24,103 nt of DNA from Methylococcaceae bacterium (lineage in GTDB: Bacteria > Pseudomonadota > Gammaproteobacteria > Methylococcales > Methylomonadaceae): the NCBI GenBank assembly GCA_013140465.1, contig JABFST010000054.1, forward strand, positions 1-24,103. The letters run 5' to 3'. The position numbers and the translations under genes are program-made. The notes beneath the pieces were generated by a model. The model searched no databases. It saw only the letters and a program-made list of their open reading frames with translations, and was not told where the DNA came from. Shown piece by piece: positions 8,137 to 15,985 of this stretch; positions within the stretch are counted from its first letter, which is position 1; every line of letters begins with the position of its first letter.

Positions 8137-8834
8137 CACCACGCGCTGTTGCGGCCTCGATAACTGTAGATGTCCAGTACCGACATGATTTCAGCGCAGT
8201 TGAGGACATCTTTGCGGCTGCCTAAAATAGTGTCCGCCAACGCAACTATGGCTTGCCAATGGCTAGTGGTGTTGACAAACTCAAACGCCGCCAAAAACAG
8301 TTCGCTGAGTTTTGCTGTCTGTTGTAAGGGGTCGGTATAAAGGCAAGCCAGATATTGGTTGACTGATTCTAAGTCAGACGCGCCGCCGTAATAATGCAGT
8401 GAGTTGGGCGTAATCAAGTTGGGGCTAATAGGTTCGTCGTCACGCAAAGCCAAGTAATAGGCTTCTGCCAACGGGCCGGCCAACAGGTTGATGATGTCTG
8501 CTTCATACGCCAACAGATAGGCTTGTTTTTCGCTGTCTGAAAACCCGCTAATCGCGGTGTCTACCGATGCGGGCAAAGTGTGGATCAAACGCCCGCCTTC
8601 AATTTTGGTCATATTATGGGTGCAAGTGTCGTAAGACGTGCACAAACATTCGGTGGTGGGGGTGTTGTTGCCTTGTGCCTGGATATGCAGCTGAAAAAAC
8701 ACTGGGGGCAGTTGTTTTTGTTTATTGCCCAAGTAAATCGCAGCAGCATGTCCCGCTTCGTGGATAGCGGTTTTTTTGCCCAGTTCAGGCACGTTAATAG
8801 GGATAAGATCCGTAGAGGCAAGCCTGCGTTTCAT
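8133..8834 (-). CDS. Orphan M41-like zinc metallopeptidase
   Basis: The 233-residue product has a zinc-metallopeptidase motif AIHEAGHAAAIYL with His25, Glu26 and His29. Downstream, LLAGPLAEAYYLAL (118-130) and GGASDLESVNQYL (150-161) resemble the peptidase half of FtsH (M41), where an LAGRAAE stretch and the acid of a GASNDI-like motif (here Asp154) supply structure and the third zinc ligand. There is no AAA+ ATPase domain, signal peptide or membrane segment, so this is a free-standing relative and not FtsH. Several cysteines lie in CLCTSYDTC (63-71). Substrate unknown. A longer reading frame from 8885 is rejected because its first codons are the stem of an intrinsic terminator. The start at 8834 has no clear ribosome site. 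Confidence 0.72.
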   Translation of the reverse strand: MKRRLASTDLIPINVPELGKKTAIHEAGHAAAIYLGNKQKQLPPVFFQLHIQAQGNNTPTTECLCTSYDTCTHNMTKIEGGRLIHTLPASVDTAISGFSDSEKQAYLLAYEADIINLLAGPLAEAYYLALRDDEPISPNLITPNSLHYYGGASDLESVNQYLACLYTDPLQQTAKLSELFLAAFEFVNTTSHWQAIVALADTILGSRKDVLNCAEIMSVLDIYSYRGRNSAWC

Positions 8835-9141
8835 AAGAGAAGCCCAAGGGTAAAAAAAATGCGGGCCGACTTTACAGGCCCGCATTATCGAGAGGAAGGA
8901 TGGTTAACTGGTGTTGTCTATTACCCAACAACGAGTCGGGATAAAGTCTAACGGCTACCTAATATATTGAAAATGTGGCATATTGCCGCGCGGCAAAATG
9001 TCGCTACTTTTGGCATTGTTGTTGCTTAATAATTGGGCTTTGCTTAGTGTTTAGCTAGGCAAAATCAGGCACAGATGGCCCTTAAGTGCCTGTTTTCACA
9101 AAAAACTGTGGCATATCACTGAGTCGAATAGGTCATATCAC
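8835..9141. other. Leader/gap between OMF and peptidase
   Basis: A 307-bp non-coding stretch. Besides the terminator it holds a 14-bp perfect palindrome TTGCCGCGCGGCAA (8983-8996) and a small hairpin next to the OMF stop codon (9128-9145, AATAGGT with ACCTATT). No gene or known riboswitch was recognised. Confidence 0.5.
8852..8886 (-). terminator. Intrinsic terminator before peptidase gene
   Basis: On the minus strand a 10-bp G+C-rich perfect stem (8877-8886 with 8858-8867, arm AATGCGGGCC) with a 9-base loop runs straight into 7-8 U residues. It points only along the minus strand. It lies 256 bp after the OMF stop codon and only 17 bases before the peptidase ATG at 8834, so it could end the efflux operon, attenuate the peptidase gene, or do both. 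Confidence 0.85.
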
Positions 9142-10596
9142 CTATTTTTGTGTGTGGCGTGTCGAACCTGCTGCTTGCCTTTCCCAACCACCCCCCAACG
9201 AACGGTATAAAGACACCGCCGCCATGTGCAGGTCGGTGTGGGTTTTTGCCAGTTCATCCTTTAGTTTCAGCTTGTTCAGTTCCGCATCCAACACCGCCAA
9301 ATAGGGGCTAGCCCCATTTTCATATAATTGCCCCGCTTGGGTTTCGGCGGATTGCGCCGCTGCCACGGCTAACTGCAATTGGCCAAGGCGCAAGCGTGCC
9401 GAGGCTTCAGCGGCGTAGGCGGTGTCCACATCGGCTATTGCGCGCAACAAAGTTTGTTCATAATGTTGCGCCGCTTGTTGTAAACGGGCATCGGCGGCAG
9501 TGATGTTGGCGCGTATGCGTCCGCCGTTAAACAGCGGCGCAGACAAGCCCGCACCCAAGCGGTAAACGGTTTCAGCCAAACTCGAAAACCCGCCGACTGC
9601 CAACGTGCCTAGGCCCGCGCTAGTCGCCAACACAAATTTTGGCAACAAATCCGCTTTTGCCACGCCCAATTGCGCGGCTGTCGCCTCTACTTGGTGTTGG
9701 GCGCTAGCCAAGTCGGGGCGTTGCACGAGCCACTCGGCTGGCAATAATGTTGGCAGTGGCGGGGCGGTTGGCGCAGTTGTTTGCTCGGGTAACGCCGCCA
9801 ATTGCGGTTCCAAAACGGCGGGAGTTACACCCAGCAACACCGCCAGTTGATGCACCTGGGTTTCGGCAGCCAACTCCAACTGTGCCAACAGGCTAGCTTG
9901 TCCTTGCACTACACTGTGCTGGGCCGACACTTCCGCTGGTAGGCTTAAGCCCGCTGCACTATACGCTTGCAAGGCATTAAGCCGTTGTTGCTGGACTGCC
10001 ACGGCACGCTGCTGTATGGCAATGCGGTCTTGTAGGCCGCGCCAAGCAAAGTAATGGCTGCTGACCTGCGCCAACACGCCGACCTGTACCGCATGGCGTT
10101 CGGCGATGATGGCCTCGGTTTGTGCCGTGCTGGCTTCGGCGGCGAGTTGGCGGCTGCCAAACACATCGATTTCCCAGCTTGCCGATAAACCGCCCACGAC
10201 CGAATCACCAGTAGGTGTGGTAAGGGCTATGCCTTGTTGGGAAGGTACGCCAATAATGCGTTGGATGTCTTTTTCCCTGCCGCCGCTGAGGCTAAAGTCC
10301 ACGCTGGGGTATAAAGCCGCTGTGCTGATAGTCGCTAATGCTTGGGCTTCGCGTACTCTTGCCTTGCTGATGTTAAGGTCGTGATTGGCGGCGAGGGCTT
10401 GGCTAATCAGGCGGTTTAACACGGGGTCGCCAAAGCCTTGCCACCAGTGTTGCAAATCTGTAGTGCTGTGGCTAGCTGCGCTAGGGGCGTGTTGCCAGTG
10501 TGCGGGCAGCGGTGGAGACGGCGGTGCTTGCACCCGCGTTGGCGTACACGCTTGGCTGGCAATAACGCCCAGCACGGCTATGGCTAATTTAATCAT
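9142..10596 (-). CDS. Outer-membrane efflux lipoprotein, NodT/OprM family
   Basis: Outer-membrane channel of a tripartite RND efflux pump. The 484-residue product begins with a lipoprotein-type signal, MIKLAIAVLGVIASQAC, giving a likely lipidated Cys17, although the box SQAC lacks the usual hydrophobic -3 residue. The two tandem OEP repeats of the family are visible: WWQGFGDPVLNRLISQALAAN begins the first (about residues 51-71), ASWEIDVFG (~147-155) is typical of the family, and the second half carries QRPDLASAQHQV. Its ATG overlaps the RND stop as ATGA, so it is the last gene of the marR-MFP-RND-OMF operon. Substrate cannot be told. Confidence 0.92.
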   Translation of the reverse strand: MIKLAIAVLGVIASQACTPTRVQAPPSPPLPAHWQHAPSAASHSTTDLQHWWQGFGDPVLNRLISQALAANHDLNISKARVREAQALATISTAALYPSVDFSLSGGREKDIQRIIGVPSQQGIALTTPTGDSVVGGLSASWEIDVFGSRQLAAEASTAQTEAIIAERHAVQVGVLAQVSSHYFAWRGLQDRIAIQQRAVAVQQQRLNALQAYSAAGLSLPAEVSAQHSVVQGQASLLAQLELAAETQVHQLAVLLGVTPAVLEPQLAALPEQTTAPTAPPLPTLLPAEWLVQRPDLASAQHQVEATAAQLGVAKADLLPKFVLATSAGLGTLAVGGFSSLAETVYRLGAGLSAPLFNGGRIRANITAADARLQQAAQHYEQTLLRAIADVDTAYAAEASARLRLGQLQLAVAAAQSAETQAGQLYENGASPYLAVLDAELNKLKLKDELAKTHTDLHMAAVSLYRSLGGGWERQAAGSTRHTQK

Positions 10597-13500
10597 AGTC
10601 CACCCCCCGTTTTGCTGCGCGGCACTTTAAACCAAGCGGCATATAGTGCGGGCAGAAAATACAAAGTCAGTACCGTGGCGATAGTCAGTCCGCCCATAAT
10701 CGCAATGGCTTGGGGGCCAAAAAAATCATTGCGTGATAGCGGGATCATCGCCAATATCGCCGCTGCTGCGGTCAGCAAAATGGGCCGAAACCGCCGCACG
10801 GTCGATTCTACGATCGCAGTCCCCGTGTCTAGGCCAGCCAGTTCATCTTGTTCAATTTGGTCCACTAAAATCACCGAGTTGCGCATAATCATTCCTGCGA
10901 GGGCAATAAGGCCCAATAAGGCGACAAAGCCAAATGGGGCGTTAAATAGCTTAAGCGCAAACGCTGCGCCAATAATGCCTAAGGGCGCGGTCATAAACAC
11001 CAGAAAAGTGCGCGACAAATTGTGCAATTGCAGCATCAGCAACAACCACGTCACCACGATCACCAGCGGAATCCAAATCAGGATAGACGCTTGCGCCAAT
11101 TGCGCATCTTCAAGTGCGCCTCCGGTTTCAATTCGATAACCGTTAGGTAACTGGTTTTTTAACGCTTCCAACTCGGTCAGCAATTGTGCCGACACATCCG
11201 GTGCCAACATGCCATCGACGACATCGGCACGCACAGAAATGGCAGGAAAACGGTCACGCCGCCAGCGGATGCCATCTTCAAACTGGGTTTCAATCTGGGC
11301 CAGTTGCGCCAACGGCACGGTTTTGCCTTGTGCCGTGCGGATGCTGATGTCGGCTAAGTCGGGGGCGGCGGTGCGTAAGTTAGGTTCGGCACGCCAGACT
11401 ATGTCGGTCAGTTTATTGCCATCCCGATATTGGCCTACGCGTAGGCCCCGATAATGCGCTTCTAAAGTGTCTGCCACACTGGCGTTAGACACCCCCAAAG
11501 CCCGCGCTTTGTCTTGATCTATGTGCAGTTGCAAGACCGGAATACGTTCTTGCCAGTCATCATTCACGGCTACCGTATGGGGGTTAGCACGCAAGATTTG
11601 CGCGACTTTTTCGGCGATGTTGCGTAACACGCTAGGATCTTCGCCCAATACCCTAAACACGACGGGATAATCAACCGGAGGGCCGACATTTAAGCGCATT
11701 ACCCGTCCGCGCACCTCGGGCAAATCGTTTGCAAACAAGTCTTGCAGACGTTGCTTGACGCGCTCGCGGGCGGCATTGTCTTTAGTCATGACCACGATTT
11801 CAGCAAGATTGGCGTTTGCCAGTTGTTGCACGATCAGCAGGAAAAAGCGCGGGCTGCCACCGCCGACATAAGTGGCGTAGCTGGCAATATCCTTATCCGC
11901 TGCCAACACCTGTTCTATGCGCAGGGCAGCGGCTTCGGTATGGGCAATAGAACTGCCTTCGGGCAGCCACACATCAACCATCAGTTCGGCTCGGTTGGAC
12001 AACGGGAAAAACTGTTGCGGCAGTTGGCTGAGGGTGAATATCCCTAGCGCAAATAATACGGCGGTCGCTGCCATGACTTTATTACGGTGCGCCAAACACA
12101 GCCTAACCGAATGCCGCAAGCCTTGGTAGAATCGGCTATCAAAGGTGTGCGAGGTCGCATTGTGGCGGCTGGGTTTAAGCAGCCACATCCCCAAATACGG
12201 CGTAAACATCACCGCACCTAACCAAGACAGCATTAAGGCGATGCCGACCACCTGAAAAATGGCGACTGTATATTCGCCCGATGATGACCGCGCCAAGCCG
12301 ACCGGCAGAAAACCCGCCACGGTTATCAAAGTGCCAGTCAGCATAGGGAAGGCCGTTGCCGTGTAGGCAAAGGTAGCGGCATTGAGTTTGTCCCAACCTT
12401 CATCCAATTTGCGCACCATCATTTCCACGGCGATCATGGCATCATCTACCAACAGCCCCAAGGCGAGAATCAGCGCACCTAAGGAAATCCGGTGCAGTTC
12501 CAGCCCGCCCAGCAATAAACACAGCAACGTACCCGCCAATACCAACGGCACGGTCAGCGCGACTACCGAACCTGCCCGCCAGCCTAGGCTTAAAAAGCTC
12601 ACTACCAGCACTGCCGCCAATGCCTCAAAAAACGTGCGCATAAATTCGCCTATCGCGGTGTTTACGACCCGCGCCTGGTTGGCGACAGGCTCGACATCCA
12701 AGCCTATGGGCAGGTTTTCTTGTACCTCGGTTAGGGTTTTAGCCAGCGCCGCGCCTAAGGCCAAGACATCGCCTTGTCGGGTCATGGTAATCCCAAGTCC
12801 AAGCGCGTTTTTGCCGTTAAAGCGCATCTTAAATTCAGCCGGGTCGGTATAAGCCCGCCTTACGGTGGCAAAATCATCGATATGTAAGGTGCGCCCAGCC
12901 ACTTGCACGGTCAATTGCGCCATATCTTCTAGCGTATGGAACGTCCCGGTCAGCCGTATGGGCAAATCGCGCCCTGTTGCAAACACCGTCCCCGCAGGTT
13001 TTAAGGCATTTTGCGCTTGCAGGGCCGCCATAATCGCCAGCGGATCCAAGCCCATTTGGGAGATTTTTTTGTCCGAAAACTCGATATAGACTTTTTCGTC
13101 TTGCACGCCTAGCAAATCGGCTTTTTCCACATCGGGGACATGCAACAGCTGTTGCCGGACGCTATCGGCGTAGTCTTTCAGTTCGGCATAGCTAAAATCC
13201 TTGCCCGATACCGCATACAACAGGCTGTAAGTGTCGCCAAATTCGTCATTATAAAAAGGTCCTAACACGCCGGGTGGTAGGGTGTAGGCGATGTCGCTGA
13301 TTTTTTTGCGCACCAAATACCACAAGTTAGGTACTTCTTTCGCCGGGATGGCATCTTTGACAGTAACAAAAATCACCGATTCGCCGGGTTTGGAATAGCT
13401 GCGCAAATAATCCAGATGCGGCAGTTCTTGGAGTTTTTTCTCCAAGCGGTCGGTGACTTGCTCCTCCACTTCTAGTGCGGTTGCACCCGGATACAAGGTT

Positions 13501-13652
13501 TTTACCACCATGACCCGAAACGTGAATTTAGGGTCTTCGCGTTGCTCCAACATAAAGTAGGCGAAAATGCCACCCGCGACCAACAACACCAACACAAAAC
13601 CCGTGAAGGCACGATGGCTGATCGCCCATTCGCTAAGATTAAAGCGGTTCAT
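10593..13652 (-). CDS. RND efflux pump permease (AcrB-type)
   Basis: Proton-driven inner-membrane transporter of a tripartite pump. The 1019-residue product has the family's full length: one N-terminal membrane helix, two large periplasmic loops, and two sets of membrane helices. The proton-relay aspartates are at 403-404 (LGLLVDDAMIAVEMM). The TM10 lysine of AcrB appears to be replaced by arginine (Arg924 in GMIMRNSVILVDQ), a form found in TriC-like RND pumps. The HME heavy-metal signature was not seen. I start at ATG 13652, which has GGAAGG 8 bases upstream, and not at the GTG at 13661. It overlaps the MFP gene by 14 bases. Substrate unknown. Confidence 0.95.
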   Translation of the reverse strand: MNRFNLSEWAISHRAFTGFVLVLLVAGGIFAYFMLEQREDPKFTFRVMVVKTLYPGATALEVEEQVTDRLEKKLQELPHLDYLRSYSKPGESVIFVTVKDAIPAKEVPNLWYLVRKKISDIAYTLPPGVLGPFYNDEFGDTYSLLYAVSGKDFSYAELKDYADSVRQQLLHVPDVEKADLLGVQDEKVYIEFSDKKISQMGLDPLAIMAALQAQNALKPAGTVFATGRDLPIRLTGTFHTLEDMAQLTVQVAGRTLHIDDFATVRRAYTDPAEFKMRFNGKNALGLGITMTRQGDVLALGAALAKTLTEVQENLPIGLDVEPVANQARVVNTAIGEFMRTFFEALAAVLVVSFLSLGWRAGSVVALTVPLVLAGTLLCLLLGGLELHRISLGALILALGLLVDDAMIAVEMMVRKLDEGWDKLNAATFAYTATAFPMLTGTLITVAGFLPVGLARSSSGEYTVAIFQVVGIALMLSWLGAVMFTPYLGMWLLKPSRHNATSHTFDSRFYQGLRHSVRLCLAHRNKVMAATAVLFALGIFTLSQLPQQFFPLSNRAELMVDVWLPEGSSIAHTEAAALRIEQVLAADKDIASYATYVGGGSPRFFLLIVQQLANANLAEIVVMTKDNAARERVKQRLQDLFANDLPEVRGRVMRLNVGPPVDYPVVFRVLGEDPSVLRNIAEKVAQILRANPHTVAVNDDWQERIPVLQLHIDQDKARALGVSNASVADTLEAHYRGLRVGQYRDGNKLTDIVWRAEPNLRTAAPDLADISIRTAQGKTVPLAQLAQIETQFEDGIRWRRDRFPAISVRADVVDGMLAPDVSAQLLTELEALKNQLPNGYRIETGGALEDAQLAQASILIWIPLVIVVTWLLLMLQLHNLSRTFLVFMTAPLGIIGAAFALKLFNAPFGFVALLGLIALAGMIMRNSVILVDQIEQDELAGLDTGTAIVESTVRRFRPILLTAAAAILAMIPLSRNDFFGPQAIAIMGGLTIATVLTLYFLPALYAAWFKVPRSKTGGGL

Positions 13653-14745
13653 GGCCAGCACCTTCCAAGCGCACGGCTTGGCCTTCGCGTAACCGCTGCG
13701 CCCCTGCGCTGACCACTTGTTGCCCTGCTTGCAAGCCTGTCACGGCGATAAGGCCGTCCGCCAACGCTGGCCCTAAGTGTACCGATTGCGCTGTCACCGT
13801 TTGGGTATGGCTATCAAACAGCCAGACTTTATGGGTGTTAGGCTCGGTCGTAGGGCTAAACACCGCTGCTAAAGGGATGGCTAGGTTTTGGGTGGGCGGT
13901 TCGGTTAGCCATACCGTCGCCGTCATGCCTAATTGTAAGGTTTGAGGGACTTGCAATAAGGTCGCTTTGGCGGTGTAAGTGCGGCTGTTAGGGTCGGCGA
14001 CGGCGGCAATTTCCCGAATTTGCGCGGGCAGTTGCAAGGCCGCATCTGCCCACAGTGTTACCATCACGTTTTGCTGGGGTTTGATGGTGTTCACACGTTG
14101 TTCGGGGACATCAAAGCGCACTTCTTTCTCGTCTAGCCCGGCAATTTTAGCGATGCCTTGCCCCGCCGCGACCACTTGCCCCTGTTCGGCGCTGATTGCG
14201 CTGACGATGCCGTCGCGGTCTGCCAGCAAATCGGTATAGGTTTGTTGGTTAGCCGTTTGTTTAAGTTGGGCGCGTAGCCCCGCAACTTTTTGTTGCGCGG
14301 CAATCGCTGCTGTTTCGTGGCGGTCATAATCGGGTGCGCTGATGACGTTTTGGCTGCGCATGAGCGCGTATCTTGCCAATTCGGCCTTCGCGTAGCGGTG
14401 TTCCGCCTCAGCCGCTTGCACTTGTGCCGCTAAGGCGAGTGCGGCGAGTTGATAATCGCTGTTATCCAAACGCGCCACTAATTGGCCTTTGGTGACGGTA
14501 TCGCCTATCTCCACCGCCCTGAGCACGATTTTACCCGCCACCCGAAACGCCAGTTCCGTTTCATGCCGCGCATGGATAACGCCCGCATAGGCATGGGTGG
14601 TAGGGCGCGGGTCTGCGTGTACCATAACCACTTTGACCGGACGGGTCGTGTGTTCCTGCACGCGTTGCGGGCTGTCGCAAGCCGTTAAGGCCAAGCTACA
14701 GGCCAGTGGTAACAGCCAATGTGTTGTGGAAGCTAGGGTATTCAT
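13639..14745 (-). CDS. RND periplasmic adaptor lipoprotein (MFP)
   Basis: Periplasmic adaptor linking the RND permease with the outer-membrane channel. The 368-residue product has a good lipobox LTAC, giving lipidated Cys23 and anchorage in the inner membrane. The barrel-sandwich/lipoyl half GDTVTKGQLVARLDNSDY is followed by a helical hairpin rich in Ala, Glu and Gln, the second lipoyl half LLADRDGIVSAISAEQGQVV, and a beta-barrel domain. The start has GGGA 7 bases upstream; a longer frame from 14895 would run through marR and its operator and is rejected. It lies 44 bp after marR, with an operator-like palindrome in the gap. Confidence 0.93.
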   Translation of the reverse strand: MNTLASTTHWLLPLACSLALTACDSPQRVQEHTTRPVKVVMVHADPRPTTHAYAGVIHARHETELAFRVAGKIVLRAVEIGDTVTKGQLVARLDNSDYQLAALALAAQVQAAEAEHRYAKAELARYALMRSQNVISAPDYDRHETAAIAAQQKVAGLRAQLKQTANQQTYTDLLADRDGIVSAISAEQGQVVAAGQGIAKIAGLDEKEVRFDVPEQRVNTIKPQQNVMVTLWADAALQLPAQIREIAAVADPNSRTYTAKATLLQVPQTLQLGMTATVWLTEPPTQNLAIPLAAVFSPTTEPNTHKVWLFDSHTQTVTAQSVHLGPALADGLIAVTGLQAGQQVVSAGAQRLREGQAVRLEGAGHEPL

Positions 14746-14759
14746 AGTTGTCCCATAGA

Positions 14760-14771
14760 GTGTATATACAC
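14760..14771. promoter_or_regulatory. Operator O2 between marR and MFP
   Basis: Perfect 12-bp palindrome GTGTATATACAC in the 44-bp gap. GTATATACACATA at 14762-14774 is repeated exactly at 15274-15286 in front of marR. It is most simply a second MarR site, controlling the pump genes separately. Confidence 0.65.
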
Positions 14772-14789
14772 ATATTTGATAGAAAAAAA

Positions 14790-15242
14790 TTAGCTGTGCT
14801 GGGAGACATCGACCAATGCCGACAAATCCGCCAGAAAATGTGCCAAGCGTTCTGCGCCCATGCCCGCGCTGATTTTGGCTTGGGCTTGTTGCCACAACGG
14901 GTAGGCAAGTTCTAGCAGCTCTACACCGTCAGCGGTGATATTGACATTGCGGGTGCGTTTATCTTTACCCGCGCTGACGGTCAGCAAACCTTGGTTGACC
15001 AGCAGTTCCATATTGCGGGTGAGGGTGGTGCGATCCATCTGGGCGTAATCCGCCAATTGCGTCAGCAGGACAGGCGCGGTCAATTTAACGGCAACCAATA
15101 AGGAATACTGTGTGCCCCGAATGCCTAAAGGGCGGAACACCTCATCATAAAATTGGCTGATCGCACGATTGGCCTTGCGCAGGTTAAAGCCAGCGCAGGT
15201 CATGCACGCGCGGTAGTCAGGTGTGGTCAGGGTTGAGGTCAT
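14790..15242 (-). CDS. MarR-family transcriptional regulator
   Basis: A 150-residue dimeric winged-helix regulator. The helix-turn-helix LTQLADYAQMDRTTLTRNMELL spans about residues 60-81, and the wing GLLTVSAGKDKRTRNVNIT spans 85-103, including the family DxRxR-type pattern as KDKRTR. A CxxC pair is at residues 13 and 16, so redox or metal sensing is possible but unproven. It heads the efflux operon and has a strong promoter overlapped by a palindromic site, pointing to autorepression. The start lacks a good ribosome site; an in-frame ATG at residue 14 is the main alternative. Confidence 0.92.
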   Translation of the reverse strand: MTSTLTTPDYRACMTCAGFNLRKANRAISQFYDEVFRPLGIRGTQYSLLVAVKLTAPVLLTQLADYAQMDRTTLTRNMELLVNQGLLTVSAGKDKRTRNVNITADGVELLELAYPLWQQAQAKISAGMGAERLAHFLADLSALVDVSQHS

Positions 15243-15272
15243 GGCTGGTATTAGGTGGAAAAGCTTAATAGG

Positions 15273-15300
15273 AGTATATACACATAAAAGGAGATGTCAA
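15273..15300 (-). promoter_or_regulatory. marR promoter with overlapping operator O1
   Basis: On the minus strand TTGACA (15295-15300), a 16-base spacer and TATACT (15273-15278) form a near-consensus sigma-70 promoter. The palindrome GTATATAC (15274-15281) covers the -10 box, and GTATATACACATA (15274-15286) is repeated in the marR/MFP gap. Binding here would block polymerase, consistent with autorepression by MarR. Confidence 0.75.
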
Positions 15301-15578
15301 GTTGGGCGAAGTGGGTGACAACGCTTTGCTGCATCTAGGCCAGTCGCTAGGGGTGGTTGCCTATTTGGGGACTTGGTTATTTATGAGGGTAGCTTGCTTC
15401 GCTGCCCCCAGTTATTTTAAGAGTGTGCCAACGCACCGACTTGAGCTGTCAAAAAAGACAAACTAAAACCGTTCCAAAATGGAATCAAAACATAGGCAAT
15501 ACATTAACCGCTGCTTTTAATCTTAATCAGGGGAAAAACGTAACTATTCAGAGCGACTTCTAATAAGTCAAATTTAGC

Positions 15579-15628
15579 GTAGGCTGAGCGGAGTCGAAGC
15601 CGGTTTGTTCGCTTCGACTCCGCTCAGC
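15579..15628. repeat. GTAG-headed hairpin inside the MITE
   Basis: An 18-bp perfect inverted repeat (15583-15600 with 15611-15628, GCTGAGCGGAGTCGAAGC) with a 10-base loop is preceded by GTAG at 15579-15582. The layout matches REP sequences, suggesting that a REP lies inside the larger element. Confidence 0.75.
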
Positions 15629-15680
15629 GAACGGCTGTTCCGCTCAGCGAACGGCTGTTCCGCTCAGTGAACGGCTGTTG
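15621..15680 (+). repeat. Three 20-bp tandem repeats
   Basis: CGCTCAGCGAACGGCTGTTC occurs at 15621-15640 and 15641-15660 exactly, and at 15661-15680 with two mismatches. The unit starts within the right arm of the hairpin, so it is a local expansion of the hairpin edge. Confidence 0.92.
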
Positions 15681-15712
15681 TGTCCCGGATGCTGAATAGT
15701 TACGGAAAAACA

Positions 15713-15838
15713 ATGAAAACGAACACGATGCAATCCTGCATTGATGCCTACACGCGCTGCTATCAAGTTTGCTTGCAGGCCGCCATGAACCATTGCCTTG
15801 ATACCGGAGGCAAGCACGTTGAACCTAGCCATTTGTGA
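15713..15838 (+). pseudogene. Decayed four-helix copper-binding protein
   Basis: A 41-codon remnant contains SCIDAYTRCYQVCLQAAMNH and then CLDTGGKHVEPSHL, the N-terminus of the cysteine-rich four-helix copper-binding (Csp/DUF326-like) family. The family normally continues with a stretch like RLMLNCAEICQTSA and further Cys-rich helices to about 100-130 residues. Here TGA follows at once, and only a frame-broken trace of the next segment (about 15839-15875) is visible. Cys9, Cys16, Cys20, His27 and Cys28 remain. The ribosome site is cut off by the miniature element. The family stores or buffers copper; this copy is surely non-functional. Confidence 0.75.
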
Positions 15839-15985
15839 GCTATTAACCTTGCGCAGCCGCATAGAGCGATTTCAGTTAGCCGTGTCTATCCGTAATTAAT
15901 CGGGTATCCAGTGGACTTAAATCGCCGACAAAAAATTGCCAAAAAACCCACCCAGACCTTCAAACTGGGCCTACCGGAGAAAGTT

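Larger units (their letters stand above)
15540..15703. mobile_element. IS66-type miniature element (MITE)
   Basis: The 164-bp element has perfect 12-bp inverted ends GTAACTATTCAG (15540-15551 with 15692-15703). It is flanked by a perfect 8-bp direct repeat GGAAAAAC at 15532-15539 and 15704-15711. Ends starting GTAA and 8-bp target duplications are the marks of the IS66 family. It carries no transposase and would depend on one elsewhere. Inside is a REP-like hairpin plus a 20-bp tandem repeat. The intact duplication suggests a fairly recent insertion. It separates the ribosome site AGGGG (15529-15533) from an ATG at 15713. Confidence 0.88.
15243..15985. other. Repeat-rich intergenic region
   Basis: A 743-bp region without an intact gene between divergent marR and the DUF2171 gene. 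It contains the marR promoter, an IS66-type miniature element (15540-15703) with nested repeats, and a decayed copper-binding-protein gene (15713-15838). A small inverted repeat TTCCA-AAA-TGGAA (15472-15484) lies before the element and could belong to the promoter of the decayed gene. Confidence 0.65.

Noticed and set aside
8835..8885. N-terminal extension of the HEAGH peptidase from 8885
   Set aside because: The codons are the stem and U-tract of an intrinsic terminator, and no ribosome site precedes them.
14746..14895. N-terminal extension of the MFP gene into marR
   Set aside because: It runs through the marR C-terminal coding region and the operator; the start at 14745 yields a proper lipoprotein signal.
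15621..15680. CRISPR array
   Set aside because: Units are contiguous 20-mers with no spacers; it is a tandem repeat.
15911..15985. N-terminal extension of the DUF2171 protein
   Set aside because: The extra 25 residues are not family-like, and GGAG precedes the ATG at 15986.
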